Shown here piece after piece: positions 1 to 7,907 of a stretch of DNA of 64,000 nucleotides. Under the pieces are notes generated by a model that was not told the DNA's origin, searched no databases, and saw only the letters and a program-made list of their open reading frames with translations. The stretch spans positions 1 to 64,000 of the forward strand of contig NZ_CP082334.1 of NCBI RefSeq assembly GCF_019890935.1, in the 5' to 3' direction. How positions within the stretch are numbered: the stretch's first letter is position 1; the number at the start of each line of letters is the position of its first letter. The position numbers and the translations under genes were made by a program. This stretch comes from Exiguobacterium acetylicum. Its GTDB lineage: Bacteria; Bacillota; Bacilli; Exiguobacteriales; Exiguobacteriaceae.

Positions 1-120
1 GAAAGGAAGAATAATAAAATATTTAAGAACATACGTTCCGTTTTTATTATTACTTTACAAACGTCCATTTTTATTAGTATTACTCTAAAATTTGTGAGTA
101 TGGACGTTTCTTCTATTTTG
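1..120. repeat. Iteron-like direct and inverted repeats near rep
   Basis: Two related stretches (about 34-55 and 61-85) share the pattern ACGTnCCnTTTTTATTA followed by ATTACT. An inverted pair AAACGTCCAT (59-68) and ATGGACGTTT (100-109) brackets the second one. They lie downstream of the replication gene. They could be initiator binding sites or part of a replication origin, but two copies are too few to be sure. No gene is seen in 1-345. Confidence 0.3.
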
Positions 121-345
121 AGAATATAAGTAGTTCAGAATACAATAATGAGTGCGTGCTGACTTCTGCTTATAATGATTGTGGAGTCTCTTGTGAAGTA
201 ACCGTAAAACGACCAATTTTATTGATGTAAAAAATTCACGATAACTAATCATGATTTCACAGGATCACGACAAGGTATATAACACATATGGGGATATAAG
301 ATGAATGTCTAACATCGAGTTTTAATGATTGGCATAACAAGAATT

Positions 346-385
346 AAAAAGAGTGAACGAGATGATTTTTCTCGTTCACTCTTTT
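346..385 (-). terminator. Intrinsic terminator of the replication gene
   Basis: A 12-bp stem, GAGTGAACGAGA at 351-362 with its complement at 370-381, is flanked by A5 on the left and T4 on the right. On the minus strand it follows the stop codon of the replication gene by about 35 nt. The flanking A and T runs would let it work in both directions. Confidence 0.8.
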
Positions 386-418
386 ATTTGAATCCATGAA
401 TAAAAGACTCTATGTTAC

Positions 419-1852
419 TTATAATAGAAGGGCATTCCTGCGATCATCATGTTCCCAGCGTTCCAAGGGATGGAAGTATAAGAAATAGTAGTCACCGGAA
501 CGATGCCAATCTTGAATGATAAAATCAAGTTCTTTGATACGATCCAAGTTAGTTTCAAGCTCTTTCAAGTTTTCTGCTTTTCGACTCTTATTAAATCGAA
601 TCGAGTGTGTAAACTGACGCCAATGCCGTTTCGCAGGCATTGCTTCGTTTAACTGATACGAGTTAAGTCGCTCCTTTTGAAGTACAAAGGAGAGATGATA
701 AGCGAATGTTCCTTTTAACCGCTCAATTTGCTCTCCATAGATACTGATGATCTGTTGTTTTAATAAATCATCATAGACTTCCTCTGAGACGGTGACAGTG
801 ATTTGTGTGTCCCGCTTAACTGATGAAGCATTACTAATTTTAACCGAGGAGAAGAGACCAAAGATTGAGAGGTCTCCTTCCTCATTTCTAACGGCTACAC
901 GATAATAACCGAGTTTCACAAGACGTTGGGTTGTGAGGGTGTAGCTTTTCCCGCTATCGTTTCCATAAATCTTTTTGACAAGTTTTGAGATTGGGAAGAC
1001 GATCTTTCGACTCGTTTGAAACGTCACATCGCGATATGACAGAATTTCGTTAAAAGCCTCAAAATCACGAGCATCAAGATCCGGGACTTTTCCGTCGAGT
1101 TCTGCAAGGAACTCATTACTGACGAGAACCGATAAATTCGCCGGGATACCTTGTTTGTATTTAGGGACGACAGCGGAGAAGTCGTGGAGATCAAGAGATA
1201 AATCCGTCATCATAGCGTCTCCTTGATTAAACTTTTCCGTCGTATTTTTCATGCGATCAGCGATTCCAAAGAACGGTACCGTAATCGACGTAGAAGTCGC
1301 AACGTGTGCCTTTGGTTGCGCACGTTTCAATTCTTTCGCAACCTCTCCAATGACCATTAAAATATCAGTCCGCATTGTTGTCGTTTGCTGATTCTTCGTC
1401 TTTTGTCCCCAGTGCGGATACGTATGAATCAGCAAGTTGTTATTTTCAGCCCATTCTTCAAGTTCCTGTATGTGTTCTTGCATCAACTTCTCAACATTAT
1501 CAGCAGAGAACTTTCGTTGAAAGCCTTCCTTTCCCGCAATGTCCCAATACTCAAGGTACATTTTATGAAGGCCTCGTAGTTCTTTCATCGGACCTTTGTT
1601 CTCAACATAGTTTTTTACGGCTGCTCGTACCCAGCGCCGTTTTAATTTCTTAAAGGAATAATAACGAAGCTTGGTATAAACATCTTCTTCATTTTGAAAT
1701 TCATAAAATTCTTCATAAAGTTGATTGACATAGGCTTCGACATCAATGATATCGATGGAGATTAGTTGTTCGGTAACATCGTTCTCGAGCAGTGTCTTTG
1801 CTGCTTGAGAGACAACAAGCTGTCTATGTTGGACGGATAAGGTAGAGTCCAT
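419..1852 (-). CDS. Probable plasmid replication initiator protein
   Basis: A 477-residue soluble protein without signal peptide or membrane segment. It starts at an ATG about 60 bp from a 44-bp palindrome and about 150 bp from a consensus parS. The N-terminal third is acidic and helical. The centre and C-terminus (about residues 220-470) contain stretches such as SYTLTTQRLVKLGYYRV and LKGTFAYHLSFVLQKERL that fit the paired winged-helix style of Firmicutes plasmid initiators. I see no catalytic tyrosine or HUH motif, so theta-type initiation is more likely than rolling circle. Position next to partition-type sites and iteron-like repeats supports the role. Another DNA-binding plasmid protein is possible. 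Family membership is inferred from context and general layout, not from a recognised motif. Confidence 0.55.
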   Translation of the reverse strand: MDSTLSVQHRQLVVSQAAKTLLENDVTEQLISIDIIDVEAYVNQLYEEFYEFQNEEDVYTKLRYYSFKKLKRRWVRAAVKNYVENKGPMKELRGLHKMYLEYWDIAGKEGFQRKFSADNVEKLMQEHIQELEEWAENNNLLIHTYPHWGQKTKNQQTTTMRTDILMVIGEVAKELKRAQPKAHVATSTSITVPFFGIADRMKNTTEKFNQGDAMMTDLSLDLHDFSAVVPKYKQGIPANLSVLVSNEFLAELDGKVPDLDARDFEAFNEILSYRDVTFQTSRKIVFPISKLVKKIYGNDSGKSYTLTTQRLVKLGYYRVAVRNEEGDLSIFGLFSSVKISNASSVKRDTQITVTVSEEVYDDLLKQQIISIYGEQIERLKGTFAYHLSFVLQKERLNSYQLNEAMPAKRHWRQFTHSIRFNKSRKAENLKELETNLDRIKELDFIIQDWHRSGDYYFLYFHPLERWEHDDRRNALLL

Positions 1853-1911
1853 AATGCACGCCCCCTTTAATTCGATATAGCTAGCATAGCATGTCTCAAG
1901 AGGAGTGGGGA

Positions 1912-1955
1912 AATTAGATAAAAAGCGTGCGCCGGCGCACGCTTTTTATCTAATT
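1912..1955. repeat. 44-bp perfect loopless palindrome, copy 1
   Basis: Positions 1912-1933 are the exact reverse complement of 1934-1955, with core GTGCGCCGGCGCAC and outer arms AATTAGATAAAAA. There is no loop. The A run before and the T run after the G+C core would make it a terminator in both directions. It insulates the upstream side of the replication gene. The core is shared with the copies near 2114, 2599 and 5980, but the arms differ. Confidence 0.85.
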
Positions 1956-1998
1956 GATAGCTCTTAATAAACATCCTTGAACGAAATTTTAAAATGAT

Positions 1999-2014
1999 TG
2001 TTTCACGTGAAACA
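1999..2014. other. parS: Consensus parS centromere site
   Basis: TGTTTCACGTGAAACA is a perfect 16-bp palindrome and identical to the consensus parS bound by chromosomal-type ParB/Spo0J in Bacillus. It lies between two long palindromes, upstream of the replication gene. No ParB with the usual HTH and CTPase fold is encoded in this window, and the only ParA-like gene (11595-12227) lacks its Walker A. The site could therefore serve a ParB from elsewhere on the replicon or from the host chromosome. Confidence 0.85.
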
Positions 2015-2091
2015 AAAACTTGAATTAATTATTAATTGTCTAACTGAAAAAAAATATGTGTTATTATACGATTTTTTTATTGATGTTAGAT

Positions 2092-2137
2092 GTCTAAAAC
2101 AAAAAGTGTGCGCCGGCGCACACTTTTTGTTTTAGAC
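2092..2137. repeat. 46-bp perfect loopless palindrome, copy 2
   Basis: Positions 2092-2114 are the exact reverse complement of 2115-2137: core GTGTGCGCCGGCGCACAC, with A5/T5 and arms GTCTAAAAC/GTTTTAGAC. Another hairpin, CGAATCCTCATTT/AAATGAGGATTCG, begins at its right edge (about 2136-2172). The arms differ from copy 1 yet still match each other base for base, so symmetry rather than sequence seems to be kept. Confidence 0.85.
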
Positions 2138-2221
2138 GAATCCTCATTTTGTAATTGAAATGAGGATTCGTTGTATGTAATTCCTACTAAAGCTTAGTAA
2201 AGGCATAAGTTCCTTGTAGAA

Positions 2222-2470
2222 TACCAAGATTAACGCGTAAGCTTTTTGAGATTCAAGACAATGAAGGTAAGCATCGCTTGAAGCGCCTTTTTTTCAGGCA
2301 CCGATAGCGAATCCAACGCATATTATGCCTCTCTTTGGTGTCTGCAATACATCCTCGATTGTTTCTTGACACTTTCGGTACAGCGTGCAATTCAAACCTA
2401 TATGCCTGAGATACTCTACTTCATCCATCGCTTCTTCCCAGAGATGACGATGAATGACTTTTCTGTGATT
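2222..2470 (-). pseudogene. IS1182-type transposase C-terminal remnant
   Basis: Read in shifting frames on the minus strand, this stretch gives HRHLWEEAMDEVEYLRHIG, then LYRKCQETIEDV, MRWIRYRCLKK and finally KALQAMLTFIVLNLKKLTR. That order matches the C-terminal end of IS1182-family transposases (LYRKRKETIERVFADAKEKHGMR, tyrosine-rich RGL segment, then LTxAxxNLKKL). The catalytic region is missing and at least two frameshifts are present. Neither terminal repeat was found. It is an old scar between palindrome copies 2 and 3. Confidence 0.65.
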
Positions 2471-2586
2471 GCGACTCTGCAGAAAAACGAAGGACACAAT
2501 GATTCTCCCCAACAAACGATTCAAGAAGAACAAAAAAACACAATCATTCTCTTTAGAGAAAAATTGTACTTTGTGTTCAGTCTGAA

Positions 2587-2612
2587 AAAAGTGTGCGCCG
2601 GCGCACACTTTT
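2587..2612 (-). terminator. Palindrome copy 3, terminator of the DinB-like gene
   Basis: AAAAGTGTGCGCC (2587-2599) is followed directly by its reverse complement, giving a 26-bp perfect palindrome with the same core as copies 1 and 2. On the minus strand it lies about 50 nt past the stop of the DinB-like gene and ends in a run of six T, so it should terminate that transcript. Beyond the 26 bp the arms match imperfectly, unlike copies 1 and 2. Confidence 0.75.
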
Positions 2613-2663
2613 ATTTCTTAAAAACAGCAATTTCTAATTGAATACTAACAGTATTATGACCCT

Positions 2664-3179
2664 TTATGATTTAACTGTGGTGTCTTCATACCAAAAAAGA
2701 GAATAATCCATCATAAGTGAAGTTTCATTTTGTTGTCTAAGCATGGCAGTGATATTACCTAAATGGTACGTCCCATGGTTAGATACGTGTAAGAAAATTT
2801 CTTCATAGGTTGTTTGACGTGGACCTGACCAGGGATTATTTACATCTATCATCACAGTGAGGTCTGAGTTTTCGTTTAAGAAGGTTTGATACTTTAATGA
2901 TACATTTTTGAATGCCATTTTGAATTCTTCAATTGTATAGGCATCAGTAAGCGGTAATTGACTCATCGCATCCTGTAATGCTTGTTGAAAATCTACTTTT
3001 CCTAGAATTTGAATCCACATGGTATCAACAGCAAGAATATGGCTGAGGGTTTTAGCAATAGTAGGATAAGAGCTTTTGATCTCCTTTATTAAAACTTCTT
3101 TCGGCAAATTATCTAGATGATCTAACATCACTCTCATTGCCCATTCATGATAAGAAACCATCGATTTTCCAGCGTTCAT
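2664..3179 (-). CDS. DinB/YfiT-like putative metalloenzyme
   Basis: A 171-residue soluble protein, the usual size of the DinB-like four-helix-bundle family. Expected metal-binding histidines are visible: one in LSHILAVDTMW (about residue 47) and two in HVSNHGTYHLGN (about residues 131-139), where family members bind a divalent metal. Family members include thiol-dependent transferases, many induced by DNA damage or antibiotic stress; the substrate cannot be told here. It starts at ATG with CTAAAGGAGCGATT upstream. A decayed WYL regulator lies directly upstream on the same strand. A regulator gene next to a DinB-like gene is a common Bacillales arrangement, so the two were probably once a unit. 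Confidence 0.8.
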   Translation of the reverse strand: MNAGKSMVSYHEWAMRVMLDHLDNLPKEVLIKEIKSSYPTIAKTLSHILAVDTMWIQILGKVDFQQALQDAMSQLPLTDAYTIEEFKMAFKNVSLKYQTFLNENSDLTVMIDVNNPWSGPRQTTYEEIFLHVSNHGTYHLGNITAMLRQQNETSLMMDYSLFWYEDTTVKS

Positions 3180-3258
3180 TCAAATCGCTCCTTTAGTTGT
3201 AATAGTAATCGTTGTCTAACTACGTTTAGTATAAAAAAGGATATATGACAACTGACTG

Positions 3259-4165
3259 TCATATATCCTCATATAAATTCAATATTTTTTTAGCTTCATT
3301 TTTTAAGACATCTTGTAAGTATAAAGGTTGAATGACTACTACGCCTGAATGGAAACTTAACAATATGTTAATGAACCATTCTGCATTCAATGGTGGAGGT
3401 AACATCAATGTCACTGTGATACTACCATCTTCTTCTTGCGTCATCGAGTGATGTTGAAAATGATTTAATACTAAGTGAATGGATTGAGTATGGACACGTA
3501 AAATGACACGCTCTTTTGGAGGGACAACTACTGGTAGCTCCTTGGGTAAACGATGAGTATCCTTAATAGAAATTGTTAGTCTCTCAAGGTTGAGTATATG
3601 TGAGACTTTAAACTCGCGATAGTCGTTTCTTAAATAGCAATAAGCGTATAGATACCACGTTCGGAACTTATATTGTAGTGAAAGAGGATCTACCTCTCGA
3701 GTAGTCTATTCATTTTGAGAGCTAATATACTGAAAACAAACGCGTGTTGATTCTTTAATGCTTTTTTGAAGATTGATTAAAAAAGAGGGATTGACTGAGA
3801 AGTGAGTTAAATCAATATGTAGATGATTCTTTTGTTCTTCTGATGTGAGAATGGACAGACGATCAACAGTCTTTTTAAGATCGTGATCATTTAATTGGTC
3901 CGATAAATTTTTGACTAAAGACAATACCTCAAGCATAGAAGAAGCGTCTAAAAACGTTTTATCCCATTTGTAATTCTCTATAATACCGAATCCACCGTTT
4001 GTTCCATGGTACGAAGTAATAGGAATACCAGCTGCACTAATGGTTTCGATATCTCGATAAATTGTTCTCTGAGAGACATTTAATTCTTCAGCTAGTTGTG
4101 AAGCAGAAATGGTAGAGCGATGAAGTAGCTTAAATATACATAGTTAGTAAACGTTCAAGTTTCAA
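3259..4165 (-). pseudogene. Decayed WYL-domain HTH transcriptional regulator
   Basis: The frame shows an N-terminal HTH (LLHRSTISASQLAEELNVSQ then RTIYRDIETISAAGIPI), a middle helical part and a C-terminal WYL-type segment (WYLYAYCYLRNDYREFKVSHI), the layout of YafY/DeoR-type regulators of about 300 residues. Two lesions are visible: a one-base frameshift near 4135 just after LKLERLLTMYI, and an in-frame stop at 3706-3708. The likely original start is TTG at 4165, with AAAGGAG placed correctly. Apart from those lesions the reading frame is intact, so inactivation looks recent or the lesions are sequence errors. It probably controlled the DinB-like gene next door. Confidence 0.75.
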
Positions 4166-4280
4166 TGGAATCTCCTTTACGTTAAACACGACGGAAGTTT
4201 TTATGTATATCTTTAAAGTGTAAATGATTTCATCTTAATTAATAATTGAAACGCATTTAGTATCATTAAAAATAAAATAC

Positions 4281-4296
4281 AATAACAAAAAGTATG
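4281..4296. repeat. Left arm of interrupted palindrome copy 4
   Basis: AATAACAAAAAGTATG here is the exact reverse complement of CATACTTTTTGTTATT at 5987-6002. With the IS removed the two sides would re-form a palindrome of the same family as copies 1-3. The IS3-family element starts immediately after this arm. Confidence 0.7.
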
Positions 4297-4365
4297 ATAT
4301 GCTCTCCAAAAAGTAGACAGTTGAAATAACAAAAACTGTCTACTTTTTTGAAGGGAGCTTTTTCT

Positions 4366-5042
4366 ATGACTAATTCTAAGTTTTCGTCAGATGAAAAACT
4401 ACAAATCATTAAGATGTGTGAGGATGGAATCGACTCAATCAAATCGATTGCCTCGCTCTTCGAGCTTTCAGTTAGCACCTTAAATAGATGGAGGACAAAA
4501 TATCGTACGGGCGGCTGCATGGCACTTCGTAATTGAACAGAGTGGACGCGTTATCCGGAAGAACTGAAGATGAAGGCTATACGAGCATTACTCGACCAAA
4601 AGGAATCGCTTATTAGCGCTACGGCACGGTTTGATATCTCGGATAAAAGCCTGCTTGCGAATGGATAGAGAAGTATACTAGTCATAGTACTCAAGGGAAA
4701 CCATTGAAGGAGCGATCCACTATGACTAAAGGTAGAACCACTACATTCGAAGAGCGTGTCCAGGCAGTCATGGACTGTATACAGAACAGAAAAGACTATC
4801 AAAGCATCATGAAGACCCATCGGGTCTCGTACCAACAAATTTATAGCTGGGTAAGAAAGTTCGAAAAGGACGGAATCGACGCACTGATGGACCGCCGCGG
4901 ACGTCAGAGGCCAGTAGAAGAATTGACGGATACAGACCGTTTGGCGTTGGATCTGAAACGACTCGAGAAAGAAAATGAGCGTCTACGCATGGAGAACGAT
5001 TTCTTAAAAAAGTTAGAGGAGATCGAGAGGAGGTCACGTTAA
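4366..5042 (+). pseudogene. IS3-family orfA (long, three HTH), disrupted
   Basis: Three successive helix-turn-helix segments can be read: one in IKSIASLFELSVSTLNRW, one in SATARFDISDKSLL, and one in QSIMKTHRVSYQQIYSWV. A leucine-zipper-like tail (LKRLEKENERLRMENDFLKK) follows. This is the long orfA type of the IS150-like group. An in-frame TGA at 4534-4536 and a one-base shift near 4660 (before WIEKY) break it; the part from 4728 onward (MTKGRTTTFEER) is intact. The A6G run near 5008 is a typical slippery site for the -1 frameshift that makes the OrfAB fusion. Confidence 0.75.
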
Positions 5043-5928
5043 GTCAAATTCGTCTTCAAGATAAATATGAAGCCATCCAATCATCGGTCGAGCAATTCGG
5101 TTATCCGATCATCGTCCTATGTCACCTCGCAAGTGTCTCGCGCGCTGCCTATTACAAGTGGTTACGTCGGATTGGTATACCGCAGAAACGTGAGACTGAG
5201 AATATGAAAATCATCGAAGAGATGAACGAGATCCACCTTTCGGTGAAAGGAATCTATGGCTATCGCCGAATGACATTGAACCTGAAACGTCGTTTCGGAA
5301 GAAACGTTAACGCAAAGCGTGTCCGTCGCCTGATGCATGTCGCTGGTATTCACTGTGTCATACGTCGGAAACGTCCTTTGTATATTCGTAATCGTCCTCA
5401 ACAGACCGCAGAGAACATTCTGAACCGTGATTTCAACGCAGCAGAGCCGAATCAAAAATGGGTGACGGATGTGTCACGGGATTGAAGTACGGCGCCTCTC
5501 AGAAGGCATATTTGAGCGCTATTCTGGACCTATATGATGGATCCATCCGCGCCTTCGTTCTTAGGCACTCAAACAATAACGAACTCATATTCGATACACT
5601 CGAACTCGCCCTTCAAGGTGCACCCGAAAGTCGTCCATTGCTTCATAGTGATCGAGGATTCCAATATACGTCGCATATGTTTCGTCACATGACACGGGTG
5701 GCAGGCATCACACAAAGTATGTCTCGGGTTGGTAAATGTATTGATAACGGTCCGATGGAGTCTTTTTGGGGAGCGTTGAAGTGCGAAAGTTATTATCTAC
5801 ATAAGTTTGTGGAGTTCGACGAACTCCGACTCGCGATTCAGAAATATATTTACTTCTACAATGAAGAACGATATCAACAACGATTAAACGGCTTGGCTCC
5901 ATTAGAATACAGAGCGCAAGCCGTTTGA
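5033..5928 (+). pseudogene. IS3-family orfB DDE integrase, frameshifted
   Basis: The frame begins around 5033 (VTLSQIRLQDKYEAIQ) by frameshift from orfA. It runs through the HTH_21-type segment (KGIYGYRRMTLNLKRRFG) and the first catalytic aspartate (WVTDV at about 5459). It continues with LHSDRGFQY and GPMESFWGALKCE for the second D and the E of the DDE triad. At 5470-5475 a duplicated GT (GATGTGTCACG where GATGTCACG is expected) shifts the frame, so the catalytic domain cannot be made as one piece. The C-terminal end is complete (YNEERYQQRLNGLAPLEYR). Confidence 0.85.
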
Positions 5929-5972
5929 AGGATTTTTATTATTTGTCCTGTCTACTTGACAGGGAGCAGTTC

Positions 5973-6002
5973 AGTATGCGCCGCGCATACTTTTTGTTAT
6001 TT
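5973..6002. repeat. Right part of interrupted palindrome copy 4
   Basis: AGTATGCG-CCG-CGCATACT followed by T5 and GTTATT. The central CCGG of the family is reduced to CCG, leaving a short stem with a 3-nt loop. Together with 4281-4296 it represents a fourth loopless palindrome split by the IS. On the minus strand it lies after the Excalibur-domain gene, whose terminator it probably was. Confidence 0.7.
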
Positions 6003-6096
6003 CACTTACCACATTGTCAGTTAAGAAATTTAATCATTTATTTAATCTTAAGTAGATCTACCAATTGTAATGCGCGAGAAAATTCATACACACTTG

Positions 6097-6861
6097 TCAA
6101 TTCCAATCACATGCATTTCCATCATTATCGCGGTCTAAATCATGGGGATCAACTGCAGGACCTCCGGCAGCTATATAAAAATCTTGAGCGGCTTGGGCAC
6201 TGGAAAAATCACCACAGTCGCGATCTGCTCCAGAAGGGTCGTATTCAAGATCAGTTGCTACTTCTGTATCTGCTTCATCAACGTATTCCTCATCAGATAT
6301 ACTCTCATCTTCATTTATCATTTCTCTACTTGCTAAAGAGGCTTCGAGTTCGTCGATTTTCTCTTTTGCAGCAATATGTTTCGTCTCTTCTTCTTTGAGT
6401 TTACTCTCTAAAGCAGTACGTTTGTCTGCTTCTTCCTTGTAGCTTTCAACGGTTTGCAGACGTAATTCTTTTTCTCGTTCTAACTCCTCTTTCAATTTTT
6501 TCGTTTCTTGTTGCTGCTCTTTTAGTTTAAGTTGCGTGTCCTTTAAAGATGTTTCTAACTCCTTTGACTCTATTTTTAATGATTCCAACATCTTTGTTTC
6601 CTTGGTAGAGGATCCGGCTTCAATTTTTTGAGGTTCATTTATTCGGTCTACCATGTAGATAGAAATTGAAAAAGCAATGAATACACCTAGCCAAACGACA
6701 AAGGTTGGGTACTTCACTGGATTTCGAAGCCTCGGTTTAAAGTAAAAGTATAGACCAACTGCTGAGATCAACAAGCCAATGAGACTCCAAAAGGTGATAG
6801 TGAAGAGTAAAAGATAGACAATAGCAATCACGACGAGCAATATTACTTTTCGGATGTTCAT
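6097..6861 (-). CDS. Membrane-anchored coiled-coil protein with Excalibur calcium-binding domain
   Basis: A 254-residue protein. I start it at ATG 6861 because AAAGGAGCTGAACTT precedes it; an upstream ATG has no ribosome site. Two hydrophobic segments (about residues 4-26 and 55-72) anchor it. A long charged coiled coil follows (about 85-180, rich in K/E with repeats like LKEQQQETKKLKEELE). The C-terminus ends in DRDCGDFSSAQAAQDFY and DLDRDNDGNACDWN, the Excalibur motif (DxDxDGxxC), which binds calcium outside the cell in Firmicutes surface proteins. The domain is often joined to nucleases, but no nuclease domain is present here. Its role may be at the cell surface during plasmid transfer or DNA uptake; that is a guess. 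Confidence 0.8.
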   Translation of the reverse strand: MNIRKVILLVVIAIVYLLLFTITFWSLIGLLISAVGLYFYFKPRLRNPVKYPTFVVWLGVFIAFSISIYMVDRINEPQKIEAGSSTKETKMLESLKIESKELETSLKDTQLKLKEQQQETKKLKEELEREKELRLQTVESYKEEADKRTALESKLKEEETKHIAAKEKIDELEASLASREMINEDESISDEEYVDEADTEVATDLEYDPSGADRDCGDFSSAQAAQDFYIAAGGPAVDPHDLDRDNDGNACDWN

Positions 6862-7629
6862 AAGTTCAGCTCCTTTAAAAATATTTGTATTTTTATTGTA
6901 CATATTTACAAGGGAAAATAGATTAGGAATTTTATAGTTTTTCTCTAAAAAATCGCTTACAACACTCGAGTACTAATTTGAGTAAAGCATAAGAAATTAC
7001 TGATCAAACATAGTTGATAGCTTTTAAGAGAATAAACTTACATCAATCTAAGTGACTTAAAAGTAATCAGAATAGGCTGTATATCGCAGTCGATACACAA
7101 AGGACTGTCGATCAGGAAATCGTGAATGACTCGGTAGAGGAAAAAATGATTCATAACTTAGATAATGAGAAAGGCAACTTACACATCAAAGAACTTAACT
7201 CTTACGTAATTGTGCAGAACTCCAATGCTTGTATGGGAAAGAAAATGAATCGTTGATTGAATTGGTACGTTTTTATTCAAAAAGTAGTAAAAACGTAAAA
7301 TAGAGTGCGTATACTTTAAGACAAAAAAAATTAAATATAAACTGAAGAGAGAAGACGACATACTTACTACTTAATGGCCCCTATAAGATGATTACGCAAG
7401 ATAAGCTTTATACATTGCAAACATTAATGATTCGGACTACTAGGTCACGTAATTGATCTGAAATATCGAATCGCTCGTATATTAAGACATAATTAAAGAA
7501 AGAAAAAATGATAATTAGTATTGCCTAGTATAAGATATGACCGTAACAAAGTAATCCGAATCAGATAATGAACCTATTTTTACGCTCGATCTTTAAAGAG
7601 ATACTATTAACGAATCGCTTTCATCATCA
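6862..7629. other. Long non-coding stretch with a possible gene remnant
   Basis: No complete gene. A plus-strand open frame of about 190 nt (near 7060-7252) encodes NRLYIAVDTQRTVDQEIVND and ends GKKMNR, without start signals. It may be a fragment of an unrecognised gene. The rest is A+T-rich and shows no clear repeat. Confidence 0.3.
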
Positions 7630-7658
7630 TTGACAGGTGTTTACAAGACTACTAAAGT
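7630..7658 (+). promoter_or_regulatory. Promoter for the TPP riboswitch transcript
   Basis: TTGACA (7630-7635), a 17-bp spacer and TAAAGT (7653-7658). The -35 box is perfect and the -10 has four of six consensus bases. The expected start near 7665 lies about 14 nt ahead of the riboswitch aptamer. Confidence 0.6.
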
Positions 7659-7678
7659 GAAGGTAACTTAAATAGAAT

Positions 7679-7760
7679 CACTAGGGGTGTTATTAAACTG
7701 AGATGAGTAGCTACTCAAACCCTTTGAACCTGAACTAGGTCGTACTAGCGTAGGAAAGTG
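7679..7760 (+). promoter_or_regulatory. TPP (thiamine pyrophosphate) riboswitch
   Basis: Conserved THI-element landmarks appear in order: GGGGTG at 7684, CTGAGATGAG near 7698, ACCCTTTGAACCTGAACTAG near 7719-7738, and TAGCGTAGGAAAG near 7746-7759. The closing pair is CACT/AGTG. These are the strongly conserved thiamin-sensing core bases. With the terminator at 7824-7856 it should turn off transcription when TPP is plentiful. It controls the SDR gene at 7908 and the dead monooxygenase behind it. Confidence 0.92.
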
Positions 7761-7823
7761 TAAACTCTGATGAAAAAGCGGAGACGATGATGTCGCTCTT
7801 TGCTATGTGGTTATTTAGACGTG

Positions 7824-7856
7824 CGCAACTTTCCTTTTGGAGAGTTGCGTTTTTTG
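7824..7856 (+). terminator. Riboswitch-controlled terminator
   Basis: CGCAACTTTCC, loop TTTT, and GGAGAGTTGCG form an 11-bp stem with one G-U pair, followed by T6. It lies between the TPP aptamer and the SDR gene, the usual expression platform. Confidence 0.85.
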
Positions 7857-7907
7857 TTTACTACTTCGCTATTTAAGTTGCAAAAATAAATGGGGGAGTG
7901 GACAAGA

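Larger units (their letters stand above)
4297..5972 (+). mobile_element. IS3-family element (degenerate) inserted in a palindrome
   Basis: About 1.68 kb with two transposase frames. Imperfect terminal inverted repeats are TGCTCTCCAAAAAGTAGACAG (4300-4320) and the complement of 5949-5969 (TGCTCCCTGTCAAGTAGACAG). The hexamer AGTATG occurs directly outside both ends (4291-4296 and 5973-5978) and may be the target duplication; this would put the ends 3 bp outside the TG/CA termini, so the exact boundary is uncertain. Both frames carry lesions, so the copy cannot move by itself. A palindrome of the loopless family was the target. Confidence 0.75.

Noticed and set aside
2294-2608. 104-codon minus-strand ORF as a gene
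   Set aside because: Its second half aligns with the IS1182 transposase tail and continues in other frames, so it is a remnant rather than an intact gene; its first 47 codons look random and it starts inside palindrome copy 3.
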